Shown piece after piece: positions 1-7,143 of a stretch of DNA of 9,870 nt. Source of the DNA: an uncultured Bacilli bacterium (GTDB lineage Bacteria; Bacillota_I; Bacilli_A; RF39; UBA660); contig CANQLF010000024.1 of assembly GCA_947624635.1 (NCBI GenBank), forward strand, positions 1-9,870. Direction: 5' to 3'. The notes beneath the pieces were generated by a model. The model had not been told where the DNA came from and did not search any database. It saw only the letters and a list, made by a program, of their open reading frames with translations. Made by a program: the position numbers and the translations under genes. How positions within the stretch are numbered: position 1 is the first letter of the stretch; every line of letters starts with the position of its first letter.

Positions 1-127
1 CCCCCTTCAAGATGAGTTTTCCCATCATTTGAGTAAGATCCCAGATAGACTAACTGGTTGATAGGCTAGAGGTGGAAGCATAGTGATATGTTGAGCTGAC
101 TAGTACTAATAGATCGAGGATTTAACC
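1..127 (+). rRNA. 23S ribosomal RNA, 3' end (partial)
   Basis: This is the last ~127 nt of the large-subunit rRNA; the rest lies upstream of the window. It contains the conserved domain VI end, with the GGTTGATAGGC and AGGTGGAAGC segments, the GAGCTGACTAGTACTAATAG stretch, and the terminal TTTAACC that normally pairs with the 5' end of 23S. The same-strand 5S about 55 nt downstream confirms a 23S-5S order. The exact 3' end is placed by comparison with known 23S ends and could be off by a few bases. Confidence 0.96.
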
Positions 128-162
128 CTATTTAATTTGGTGAATCACATTATCTTGTTTTC

Positions 163-181
163 AGAGAATTATTTATTCTCT
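163..181 (+). other. Hairpin in the 23S-5S spacer
   Basis: AGAGAAT (163-169) and ATTCTCT (175-181) form a perfect 7-bp stem around a 5-nt loop, directly before the 5S 5' end. Short spacer helices like this are usual substrates for rRNA processing nucleases, so a role in maturing the 5S 5' end is inferred. No tRNA lies in the spacer. Confidence 0.4.
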
Positions 182-288
<107 letters not shown>

Positions 289-388
289 TTTTTTTTACGC
301 CTAAAAAATTATTGAAAGACTTTAAAAAGTTATATTATTACTATAATATTGTTTTTGTTAATAACATTTATTGGTTTGTATATATCAA

Positions 389-417
389 TTCACAATTAAA
401 GATTAAAGTGCTATAAT
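389..417 (+). promoter_or_regulatory. murC promoter
   Basis: TTCACA (389-394) and a perfect TATAAT (412-417) are separated by 17 bp. The predicted transcription start is near 424, leaving a leader of about 16 nt before the ATG at 440. This placement rules out the in-frame GTG at 422 as a start codon, because it would lie at or before the first transcribed base. Confidence 0.75.
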
Positions 418-439
418 ATAGGTGAATGGAGTTGTTATT

Positions 440-1750
440 ATGCAAAAATATTACTTTGTAGGAATTAAGGGTTCTGGTATGAGTTCACTTGCTCAAGTAT
501 TACATGATTTAGGAAATTATGTTATAGGTTATGATGACAATAAACATCATGCATATACAGAAGATGAACTTATAAAAAGGAATATTAAAATATATTATGA
601 AACACCAAAATTGGATAAAGATTTTATAGTTGTTAGAACATCTGCTGTGAGAGATAATCATAAAGAAATAGTAAATGCTAAAAATTTAGGATTAGAAATT
701 AAACAATATTTTGAATTATTAGGTGAACTTACAAATAAATATAAAACTATCGCTATATCAGGGTGTCATGGTAAAACAACTACTACGGCTTTGCTTGCTC
801 ATATTTTCTCTTCCACAGTAGGTTGTAGTTATATAATAGGTGATGGTACAGGTGTTGCTGATAAAAATAGTAACTTGTTTTTCATAGAAGCTTGTGAATA
901 TTATAGACATTTCTTAAATTATCACCCAACATATACAATCATTACAAATATTGAATTAGACCATGTTGACTATTATAAAGATTTAGATGATTATAAAAGT
1001 GCTTACCAAGCTTTTGCAGATCAAACAAAAGAAATGGTAATAGCATGGGGAGATAGTGATATAGTAAGAAGTTTAAACCTTAAAAATAAACTTTATTATG
1101 GATTTAACGATAATAATGATGTTGTTTGTAAGAATTTAGAATTAAAAGAAAATGAATCTTCATTTGGTGTATATATAAAAGGTAAGTATTATGATCACTT
1201 TGATCTTCCATTACTTGGAGAACATATGGTATTAAACTCACTAGCAGTTATAACAGTTTGTTATTTGGAAGGATTAAATAAAAAAGATATTGAGGAAAAT
1301 ATACATACATTTGAAGGAGCTAAAAGAAGATTCCAAGAAACATTTATAGGAGATGTTGTTACAGTAGATGACTACGCGCATCATCCAACAGAGATAGGTG
1401 CAACTATAAAAGCTGCACGTCAAAAATATCCAAATAAAGAAATAGTCGCAGTATTTAAACCTAATACATATTCAAGAACTAAAGAACTATATAAAGATTT
1501 CATCAATGCTTTAGATTTAGCTGATAAAGCATATGTTACAGATATAACTTGTGATAGGGAACTTCCTACAGAATTTCCTGGTGTTACGTCTGATTTAATA
1601 ATAGATGGTTTAAAAAATGGAGAACATATTGGTGATGATTCAATAGATAAGTTATTAAAACATAAAAACGCTGTTCTATTATTTATGAGTTGTAAAGATA
1701 TATATACAATGAAAGGAAATTTTGAAAAATTATTAAGGGAAGAAAAATAA
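440..1750 (+). CDS. murC: UDP-N-acetylmuramate--L-alanine ligase (MurC)
   Basis: A cytoplasmic Mur ligase that joins L-alanine to UDP-MurNAc using ATP, the first step of the peptidoglycan stem peptide. The 436-residue length is normal for the family. The N-terminal domain opens with the UDP-binding glycine-rich loop VGIKGSGMSS (about residues 7-16). The central domain has the ATP loop GCHGKTTTT (108-116) and the conserved IELDHVDYY segment (from 171). The C-terminal domain carries DDYAHHPTE (310-318) and KPNTYSRTKEL. The DDYAHHPTE motif and the HGKTTT loop favour MurC over MurD, MurE or MurF. The ATG at 440 is chosen over a GTG at 422 because GGAG (428-431) sits 8 nt before it and the promoter -10 box lies at 412-417. 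Its stop overlaps the next start in TAATG. It implies a cell wall. Confidence 0.96.
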   Translation: MQKYYFVGIKGSGMSSLAQVLHDLGNYVIGYDDNKHHAYTEDELIKRNIKIYYETPKLDKDFIVVRTSAVRDNHKEIVNAKNLGLEIKQYFELLGELTNKYKTIAISGCHGKTTTTALLAHIFSSTVGCSYIIGDGTGVADKNSNLFFIEACEYYRHFLNYHPTYTIITNIELDHVDYYKDLDDYKSAYQAFADQTKEMVIAWGDSDIVRSLNLKNKLYYGFNDNNDVVCKNLELKENESSFGVYIKGKYYDHFDLPLLGEHMVLNSLAVITVCYLEGLNKKDIEENIHTFEGAKRRFQETFIGDVVTVDDYAHHPTEIGATIKAARQKYPNKEIVAVFKPNTYSRTKELYKDFINALDLADKAYVTDITCDRELPTEFPGVTSDLIIDGLKNGEHIGDDSIDKLLKHKNAVLLFMSCKDIYTMKGNFEKLLREEK

Positions 1751-2292
1751 TGCGGGTAAAAATAATAAAAGTAGGTTATTTAGAAACCAATTGTTATTTA
1801 ATTATTAAAAATAATCAATGTATAATTGTAGATCCTGGTAATGAGTTTGATAAAATAGAAGATACAATAGATAAACTTAACTTAGATGTTAAAGCAATAT
1901 TTATAACTCATCATCATTTTGATCATATAGGAGCTTTAGATGAATGTATTAATAAATACAATGTTAAAGTATATGACTATAATGATTACATTAGAGATGA
2001 CAAATTATTTACCTTAGATGATTTTAAATTCTATATGATTAAAACCATCGGACATAAAGATGATTTAATCACATATTACTTTAAAGATGAAAATATAATG
2101 TTTGTAGGAGATTTCATATTTAAAAATGATATAGGTAGATGTGATTTAGATAGTGGAAACTTTAACGATATGTTAAAAAGTATTGAAAAAATAAAAAAAT
2201 ATCCATTAAATACTAAAATATATCCTGGACATGGAGGGTATACTACATTAGAAAATGAAATAGAAAATAACAAATATTTTAAAAACATTTAA
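1750..2292 (+). CDS. Metallo-beta-lactamase-fold hydrolase, glyoxalase II-like
   Basis: A 180-residue single-domain MBL-fold protein in the class of small hydroxyacylglutathione hydrolase-like enzymes. The metal motif HxHxDH is THHHFDH (53-59: H54, H56, D58, H59). Further ligands are H102, D121 in FVGD, and H161 in YPGHGG. VDPG (27-30) and NDIGRCDL also match the family. The segment usually reading GHTxGS is GHKDDL here, so the loop next to H102 is unusual although the ligand itself is kept. No signal peptide or membrane segment is visible, so it is probably cytosolic. The start overlaps the murC stop by one base, with AAGGGA 9 nt upstream, so translation is probably coupled to murC. Substrate unknown; assignment to glyoxalase II proper is not supported. 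Confidence 0.88.
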   Translation: MRVKIIKVGYLETNCYLIIKNNQCIIVDPGNEFDKIEDTIDKLNLDVKAIFITHHHFDHIGALDECINKYNVKVYDYNDYIRDDKLFTLDDFKFYMIKTIGHKDDLITYYFKDENIMFVGDFIFKNDIGRCDLDSGNFNDMLKSIEKIKKYPLNTKIYPGHGGYTTLENEIENNKYFKNI

Positions 2293-2319
2293 AGAGTAAA
2301 ATTTTACAAATTTTAAAAA

Positions 2320-2359
2320 TTGAAAAACATCAAATTTTAATGATTTGGTGTTTTTTCAA
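2320..2359. terminator. Bidirectional rho-independent terminator
   Basis: TTGAAAAACATCAAAT (2320-2335) pairs with the segment at 2343-2359 around a 7-nt loop. The stem has one G-U pair and one bulged T in the A/T flanks. A-rich and T-rich flanks make it work from either side. It serves the converging murC-MBL unit and the nuclease gene, whose TGA stop (2356-2358) lies inside the T-rich arm. Confidence 0.85.
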
Positions 2360-3081
2360 TTTTTCAATTTACTATTTCCATTACTATAGTCAATAATAAT
2401 ACCCTTTTGAATATTATAAACATATACATTAAATTTAATACCTTTACCTTTATCTTCAACTGATTCAGCTTCCATTTGAATACCACTCGCAACTAAATTG
2501 TTACCTTCAAATATAGGTGTTACTCTATATAATACATGATTATTAGTTTCTTTAATATAATTTGCTACCTTATTTTCAAATTCTAACATTCCAACTGTAT
2601 TAGTATATCTTGTACAAGTTATTAGATTTTTTTCATTTGCATTTTCACCAGATAATTGATAACCAATTAAATGACATCTATTATATAAATATTTTCCATC
2701 TACGATATCATATTTAACAGTATGCCATCCACTAGGTTTAATCATACCAATACTTCCTCTTTCAGTATTTGGCATAGTCTCAGTTCCAAGTAGGGCAAAA
2801 GCTACTCCACATCTACCAAGCATATCTAAATTACTATAGCTTTCAAATGTAGATTTGTTAAAATATTTTTCATCGAAATCAGGTTCATTGTCATTAATAA
2901 TGACATAATCCTTACCATTATATTCAGGAATATCGCCTATATTATATGATGCATAACTAACAGGTATAATATTAGAAATAAAATTTGTTAAATCATCTTT
3001 AAAATATGTTGCGCCACCAATTCCTGATACAAGTATTAATGCACATACGCTCCCAATTATCTTATTTTTATTCTTACTCAT
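2356..3081 (-). CDS. Membrane-anchored DNA/RNA non-specific endonuclease (beta-beta-alpha metal type)
   Basis: A 241-residue nuclease of the Firmicute EndA/NucA-like group. Residues 1-7 are basic and about 8-27 form one hydrophobic segment without a clear cleavage site, so it is probably an N-terminal anchor with the enzyme outside the membrane. The catalytic block is LYNRCHLIGYQLSGENANEK (131-150), where N-R-C-H takes the place of the D-R-G-H seen in classic members and H137 is the expected general base. Downstream, NLITCTRYTN (152-161) and the following acidic residues probably hold the metal-binding Asn and Glu. SGWHTVKYD and the C-terminal HVLYRVTPIFEGNNLVASG stretch are also typical. The start has GGTGG (3087-3091) 5 nt upstream. 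It could serve nutrient scavenging, competence or interbacterial attack; the sequence does not decide. It uses a UGA stop. Confidence 0.88.
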   Translation of the reverse strand: MSKNKNKIIGSVCALILVSGIGGATYFKDDLTNFISNIIPVSYASYNIGDIPEYNGKDYVIINDNEPDFDEKYFNKSTFESYSNLDMLGRCGVAFALLGTETMPNTERGSIGMIKPSGWHTVKYDIVDGKYLYNRCHLIGYQLSGENANEKNLITCTRYTNTVGMLEFENKVANYIKETNNHVLYRVTPIFEGNNLVASGIQMEAESVEDKGKGIKFNVYVYNIQKGIIIDYSNGNSKLKN

Positions 3082-3105
3082 TTATACCACCATACTTCTA
3101 TATTA

Positions 3106-3114
3106 ATCATATCA
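3106..3114 (-). promoter_or_regulatory. Extended -10 promoter of the nuclease gene
   Basis: Read on the minus strand this is TGaTATGAT, an extended -10 box. No good -35 box lies 17 bp upstream, as is usual for extended -10 promoters. The predicted start near 3099 gives a leader of less than 20 nt. It suggests the nuclease can be expressed apart from the upstream Sel1 gene. Confidence 0.55.
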
Positions 3115-3121
3115 CAAAAAT

Positions 3122-3138
3122 TAATAAGAATCTTATTA
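3122..3138. repeat. 17-bp perfect palindrome at the nuclease promoter
   Basis: TAATAAGA (3122-3129) and TCTTATTA (3131-3138) are exact inverted repeats around one central base (3130). The centre falls on the -35 position of the nuclease promoter (3129-3134), where a repressor dimer would block RNA polymerase. The one-base spacer makes an RNA hairpin poor, but a weak A/T terminator for the Sel1 gene cannot be excluded. Operator function is inferred. Confidence 0.45.
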
Positions 3139-3154
3139 GATTTTAACCATGGTA

Positions 3155-3742
3155 TTATTTAAATTTTTTTCTTTTATCCCTTATATCATATAAATTTATT
3201 GCTCGTTTTAGTCCGTTTTCCTTTGCTAAATTTAAATAATAATCTGCAAGTTCATAATTTACATCTGTGCCCCTGCCATTGTAATAGAAATTAGCTCCTA
3301 AATCATATATAGCAGCAATATGTCCTTTATCAGCGCATTCTTTTATTATTTTAAATGCTTTATTATAATCTTGTTCTATTTTGCCAAGTCCAAAATAATA
3401 ATAAGCTCCTATAACAAATTTTGCATAAACTCTTTCTACTTCGTTAGTATTAGGATTATTAATTAATTCAAGAATTTTAGGATAAGCATTTATTAAAAGT
3501 TCTTTTCCTTTGTTTTCATTTATTTTTAGGACGTCACCTAATCCTAATTCATAAGATATACCTAAAGAATAAGTACAAAGGGGATATCCCATATCAAAAC
3601 CTTTTTGGTAATAGTATAATGCTTTACTATAATTTTGATCAGCTTCATTTTCTTCTAAATCATAACTTCTTCCTAATAAATAATATGAAAATCCTGAATT
3701 ATGTTGTTTAAGTTCACTTAAATTAAATTTTATAATTGTCAT
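3155..3742 (-). CDS. Sel1-like repeat (SLR/TPR-type) protein
   Basis: A 195-residue alpha-solenoid protein of Sel1-like repeats, which are protein-binding scaffolds with no catalysis of their own. Repeats can be traced at about residues 18-52 (YYLLGRSYDLEE...YSKALYYYQKGFDMG), 53-88 (YSLGISYELGLGD...NKGKELL), 105-140 (AKFVIGAYYYFGLGKIEQDY...) and 141-178 (AAIYDLGANFYYNGRGTDVN...). The 89-104 link is not repeat-like. There is no signal peptide or membrane segment, so it is probably cytosolic. The start has the near-perfect Shine-Dalgarno AAGGAGGA (3753-3760). Only 40 nt separate it from the RhuM gene stop upstream, and no promoter is evident in the gap, so the two are probably one operon. The partner protein is unknown; RhuM is the obvious candidate by position. 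Confidence 0.82.
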   Translation of the reverse strand: MTIIKFNLSELKQHNSGFSYYLLGRSYDLEENEADQNYSKALYYYQKGFDMGYPLCTYSLGISYELGLGDVLKINENKGKELLINAYPKILELINNPNTNEVERVYAKFVIGAYYYFGLGKIEQDYNKAFKIIKECADKGHIAAIYDLGANFYYNGRGTDVNYELADYYLNLAKENGLKRAINLYDIRDKRKKFK

Positions 3743-3782
3743 AATTTATATTTCCTCCTTACGGTTATTTTTGAATTGAACA

Positions 3783-4793
3783 TTATTCTAGTGATTCGAT
3801 GCCTTTAGTTTCAATTAATAATTCATCAAAATCGGAAATATATTTTTGATCTTGTATAACTCTATATTTTTCATATTCATCGAGTGCTAGTTTATCTGCT
3901 ATTTCCCTTGTAATTTTACCATTATCTTTTAAAATATTATATTCATTTAATTTTAAGAATAATTCTAGTTTTTCTTTCCATTCTTTCATAGAAATAATAT
4001 GTCCTAACTTTACTTGTCTTTCAGCAAAATCTAAATACATAGATACAAGATTATTTAGTTCCTTAATTTCTTCTTCGTTTAAATAATTTTTAGCAACAAC
4101 AACATCTGTTTCTAAAATTTTTCCATCAGGGGCATTTTTCCAAGTTTGAAGTCCCATATAATCTTTTTTTGAATCAACTCGGTTTTTTATAATTTCAGGT
4201 GCAGTCATTCCTGTAATAGCGAAATGTAGTTTATTTTGTACATTCTTATAAAATTCTTTCGTGATTTCACTATTTTTATCATAATCATAGCTGCATTCTT
4301 TATAAATATCTGTTATCTTTTGATAAAATCTTCTTTCGCTCGCCCTAATTTCTTTAATTTTAACTAATAATTCATCAAAATAATCTTTACCAAATTTCGG
4401 ACCGTTCTTTAGTAATTCTGTATTTAATACAAATCCTTTTTTAATATATTCCTTTAAAGTATTAGTTGCCCATATTCTAAAGTCAGTAGCTTCCTTTGAA
4501 TTAACGCGATATCCTACTGCAATAATAGCGTCTAAACTATAAAAATTCGTATTATAATTTTTACCATCTGAAGCAGTTGCTCTAATTTTTTGAGTAACTG
4601 AATTTTTATTCAACTCTCCACTTTTGAAAATATTTTGTAAGTGATAGGTAATATTATTTTCTGCTACATTAAAAAGTTCACCCATCGTTTTTTGAGTCAA
4701 CCAAAAATCTTCGTTATCATATAAAACTTCAATTGTTTTATTTGTATTTTGACTTTGATATAAGACTAGATCTTTAAAATTATCTAACTTCAT
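3783..4793 (-). CDS. RhuM family protein (virulence_RhuM)
   Basis: A 336-residue member of the family named after RhuM of Salmonella pathogenicity island 3; its biochemical role is unknown. The N-terminal part has the family signature FWLTQKTMGELF (30-41) followed by NVAENNITYHLQNIFKSGEL (42-61), which reads like a winged helix-turn-helix. DGKNYNTNFYSLDAII (76-91), VGYRVNSKEATDFRIWAT (93-110) and LKEYIKKGFVLN (113-124) follow as the conserved core. The C-terminal half is charged and helical, with less conserved sequence. No membrane segment is present. The ATG at 4791-4793 has AAAGGAGGG (4801-4809) 7 nt upstream. It leads the operon with the Sel1-repeat gene. Relatives often sit on genomic islands and beside restriction or defence genes, and some are fused to Fic/Doc domains. 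A DNA-binding regulator or defence component is plausible but not shown. Confidence 0.9.
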   Translation of the reverse strand: MKLDNFKDLVLYQSQNTNKTIEVLYDNEDFWLTQKTMGELFNVAENNITYHLQNIFKSGELNKNSVTQKIRATASDGKNYNTNFYSLDAIIAVGYRVNSKEATDFRIWATNTLKEYIKKGFVLNTELLKNGPKFGKDYFDELLVKIKEIRASERRFYQKITDIYKECSYDYDKNSEITKEFYKNVQNKLHFAITGMTAPEIIKNRVDSKKDYMGLQTWKNAPDGKILETDVVVAKNYLNEEEIKELNNLVSMYLDFAERQVKLGHIISMKEWKEKLELFLKLNEYNILKDNGKITREIADKLALDEYEKYRVIQDQKYISDFDELLIETKGIESLE

Positions 4794-4832
4794 GTTAAAA
4801 CCCTCCTTTATAGTTTAAAAATGTCTAAATAA

Positions 4833-4861
4833 ATTATATCATTTTTTACATAACATTTAAA
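4833..4861 (-). promoter_or_regulatory. RhuM-Sel1 operon promoter
   Basis: On the minus strand, TTTAAA (4856-4861) and a consensus TATAAT (4833-4838) are 17 bp apart, with TGa just before the -10 (extended -10). A 7-bp inverted repeat, TTAAATA (4857-4863) and TATTTAA (4873-4879), overlaps the -35 box. In such AT-rich sequence this repeat may be chance; autoregulation by RhuM would be one explanation. Confidence 0.7.
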
Positions 4862-4903
4862 TATTGATCATTTATTTAACAGGAATAAAATATTGAATTA
4901 ATC

Positions 4904-4932
4904 TTGATGTTAAAACATAAAAATATTATAAT
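4904..4932 (+). promoter_or_regulatory. tex promoter
   Basis: TTGATG (4904-4909) and TATAAT (4927-4932) are separated by exactly 17 bp. The predicted start near 4939 leaves a leader of about 28 nt. The TTG at 4904, which opens the longest reading frame, is therefore part of the -35 box and not a start codon. Confidence 0.75.
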
Positions 4933-4966
4933 AAATAAGTACAACATTAGAAAAGAGGTAAAAGAA

Positions 4967-7114
4967 GTGAACGAAACAATAATTAAACAAATAAGTACAG
5001 ATTTAAATGTTAGTGAAAAACAAGTAGGTAGCGCTTTAAAGTTATTAAGTGAAGGTAATACAATACCTTTTATAGCCCGTTATAGAAAAGAAGTAACAGG
5101 ATCTTTAGATGAAGAACAAATAAGAAGCATTTCAGAGATATATGAATATCAAGAAAACTTACTTAAAAGAAAAGAAGATGTAATTAGATTAATAGATGAA
5201 AAAGGATTATTAACTGATGAGTTAAAAGACAAAATTCTTTCTGCAGAAAAATTAGTAGATGTAGAAGATTTATATAGACCATTTAAAGAAAAGAAAAAGA
5301 CTAAAGCAACAGATGCGATAAATAACGGATTAGAACCACTTGCTAAAATAATAATGTCTTTTAAATATAATGGAACAATAGAAGAATTAACTAAAAAATT
5401 CTTAAACGATAAAATAAAGAATAGTGATGATGCTATAATGGGTGCTAAATATATTATTGCAGAATGGATAAGTGATAATGCAGGTTATAGAAAATGGATT
5501 AGAAATTATACAAGTAGAAATGCAAGTATAGTTACTAAGCTTAAAAAAGGCGCGGTTGATGAGAAAAAAGTATATGAAATGTACTATGATTACAATGAAC
5601 CAATAAAAAATATCAAAACACATAGATATTTAGCTATTAATCGTGGTGAAAATGAAAAAATACTTTCAGTATCACTAGATTTCGATAAAGATGAAATATA
5701 TAAATATTTAGAAAGTAAACTTATTAAAAATGATAATAAAATATCTACTGATATAGTTAAAGATGCAATTAAAGATAGTTATAAAAGACTTATTGAACCA
5801 AGCATCGAAAGAGAAATTAGAAGTGAATTATTTAGTGTCTCAGAAGATAAAGCAATAGATATATTTTCTAAAAACTTAGAAAAATTATTACTTACACCAC
5901 CTATGAAGGAAAAACAAGTATTAGGGTTAGATCCAGCTTATAGAACAGGGTGCAAACTAGCCGTTTTAGATAAAACAGGAAAACCACTAAATATAAGTGT
6001 TATATACCCACATGAACCAAAAAATGAATATGAAAAATCTAAAAAACAGGTACTAGATTTAATAGATAAATATAACATAGATATAATTGCGATAGGTAAT
6101 GGTACTGCATCTCGTGAAAGTGAAGCTTTTATTGCAGATGTTATAAAAAGTGCGAATAGAAAAGTAGAGTACATTATAGTAAATGAAGCAGGAGCAAGTG
6201 TGTATTCAGCAAGCAAACTTGCAATTAGTGAATTTCCTGATTTACACGTTGAAGAAAGAAGTGCGATAAGTATTGCTAGAAGACTTCAAGATCCACTTAG
6301 TGAATTAGTCAAAATAGATACTAAAAGTATAGGTGTAGGACAATATCAACATGATGTATCAAGTAAAAAGTTAGATGAATCGTTAAACTTCGTAGTAACT
6401 AAATCAGTTAACCAAGTTGGAGTTAATATTAACACTGCTAGTGCATCATTATTAAAATTTGTATCAGGATTAACTAAAAAAGCTATAGATAAAATATTAG
6501 AATATAGAGATAAATATGGAAAATTTATGTCGAGAGAAGAAATTAAAAAACTTAAACTTATGAGTGATAAAACTTATGAACAAGCTATAGGATTTATTAG
6601 AATAATAGATGGTACTAATCCACTAGATCAAACAATAGTCCATCCAGAAAGTTATAATGTTGCATTAAAACTTCTTAAAGAATTAAATATTTCATTGGAT
6701 AAAATAGGAAAAGAAGAACTAATTAATGCTTTAGATAATATTGATATAGATAGCTATACTGAAAAATTAGGTACTGATAAATATACTTTAGAAGATATAA
6801 TTGAATCATTAAAACAACCATTAAGAGATCCAAGAGATAATTTTGACAAACCTATTTTAAAAAGTGATGTATTAAAAATAGATGATTTAAAAGTAGGAAT
6901 GAAACTTCAAGGAACAGTAAGAAACGTAGTAGATTTTGGTGTATTTATCGATATAGGTCTTAAAAATGATGGACTTGCTCACATTTCTAAATTAAGTAAA
7001 GATTATATCAAACACCCACTTGAAGTAGTTAGTGTTGGTGATATAGTAGATTGTTATGTTGATGAAATATTTATAGATAAAAATAAAGTAGCGCTTTCAT
7101 TAATTGAACCATAG
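4967..7114 (+). CDS. tex: Tex family RNA-binding transcription accessory protein
   Basis: A 715-residue Tex protein, a conserved cytoplasmic nucleic-acid-binding factor related to eukaryotic Spt6; in several bacteria it affects transcription, toxin expression or stress survival. Domains in order: helical Tex-N with GNTIPFIARYRKEVTGSLDE (about 30-49) and VEDLYRPFKEKKKTKA; the RNase H-like YqgF domain from about 315 with LGLDPAYRTGCK and IAIGNGTASRE; the helix-hairpin-helix region with VGVNINTASASLL (about 484-496) and a second HhH near 510-550; and a C-terminal S1 domain from about 640 (GMKLQGTVRNVVDFGVFIDI, HISKLS). GTG at 4967 is chosen because GAGGT (4955-4959) lies 7 nt upstream and the promoter -10 box is at 4927-4932; a longer frame from TTG at 4904 would start inside the promoter. 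Single-gene unit, length near normal. Confidence 0.95.
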   Translation: MNETIIKQISTDLNVSEKQVGSALKLLSEGNTIPFIARYRKEVTGSLDEEQIRSISEIYEYQENLLKRKEDVIRLIDEKGLLTDELKDKILSAEKLVDVEDLYRPFKEKKKTKATDAINNGLEPLAKIIMSFKYNGTIEELTKKFLNDKIKNSDDAIMGAKYIIAEWISDNAGYRKWIRNYTSRNASIVTKLKKGAVDEKKVYEMYYDYNEPIKNIKTHRYLAINRGENEKILSVSLDFDKDEIYKYLESKLIKNDNKISTDIVKDAIKDSYKRLIEPSIEREIRSELFSVSEDKAIDIFSKNLEKLLLTPPMKEKQVLGLDPAYRTGCKLAVLDKTGKPLNISVIYPHEPKNEYEKSKKQVLDLIDKYNIDIIAIGNGTASRESEAFIADVIKSANRKVEYIIVNEAGASVYSASKLAISEFPDLHVEERSAISIARRLQDPLSELVKIDTKSIGVGQYQHDVSSKKLDESLNFVVTKSVNQVGVNINTASASLLKFVSGLTKKAIDKILEYRDKYGKFMSREEIKKLKLMSDKTYEQAIGFIRIIDGTNPLDQTIVHPESYNVALKLLKELNISLDKIGKEELINALDNIDIDSYTEKLGTDKYTLEDIIESLKQPLRDPRDNFDKPILKSDVLKIDDLKVGMKLQGTVRNVVDFGVFIDIGLKNDGLAHISKLSKDYIKHPLEVVSVGDIVDCYVDEIFIDKNKVALSLIEP

Positions 7115-7143
7115 AAAAAAGTGATGAGAAAAATCACTTTTTT
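7115..7143. terminator. Bidirectional rho-independent terminator after tex
   Basis: AAAAAAGTGAT (7115-7125) and ATCACTTTTTT (7133-7143) form a perfect 11-bp stem with a 7-nt loop. The A and T tracts let it act for both strands. It begins at the base after the tex stop and its right end overlaps the TAA of the converging sugar transferase gene (7142-7144). Confidence 0.9.

Noticed and set aside
312..347. A second promoter for murC from TTGAAA (312-317) and TATAAT (342-347)
   Set aside because: The spacer would be 24 bp, too long for sigma-A; the 389-417 pair has a correct 17-bp spacer.
2076..2288. Minus-strand open frame opposite the MBL hydrolase gene
   Set aside because: It is antisense to a well-supported gene, has no ribosome site and its product is low-complexity Phe/Ser/Ile-rich, as expected from the complement of AT-rich coding DNA.
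2293..2358. UGA read as tryptophan, as in mycoplasmas
   Set aside because: All Trp codons seen are UGG, no frame contains an internal UGA, and the nuclease gene ends with UGA inside its terminator.
2356..3081. NRCH in place of DRGH as a sign of an inactive nuclease
   Set aside because: The catalytic His is kept and, from memory, YNRCH is common in related Firmicute nucleases, so it marks a subfamily and not a loss of function.
4857..4879. 7-bp inverted repeat between RhuM and tex as a firm operator
   Set aside because: It is made only of A and T in a very AT-rich gap, so chance is likely; kept only as a remark on the RhuM promoter.
5402..6216. Two minus-strand open frames inside tex
   Set aside because: Both lie opposite conserved Tex domains and have no recognisable protein or start signals.
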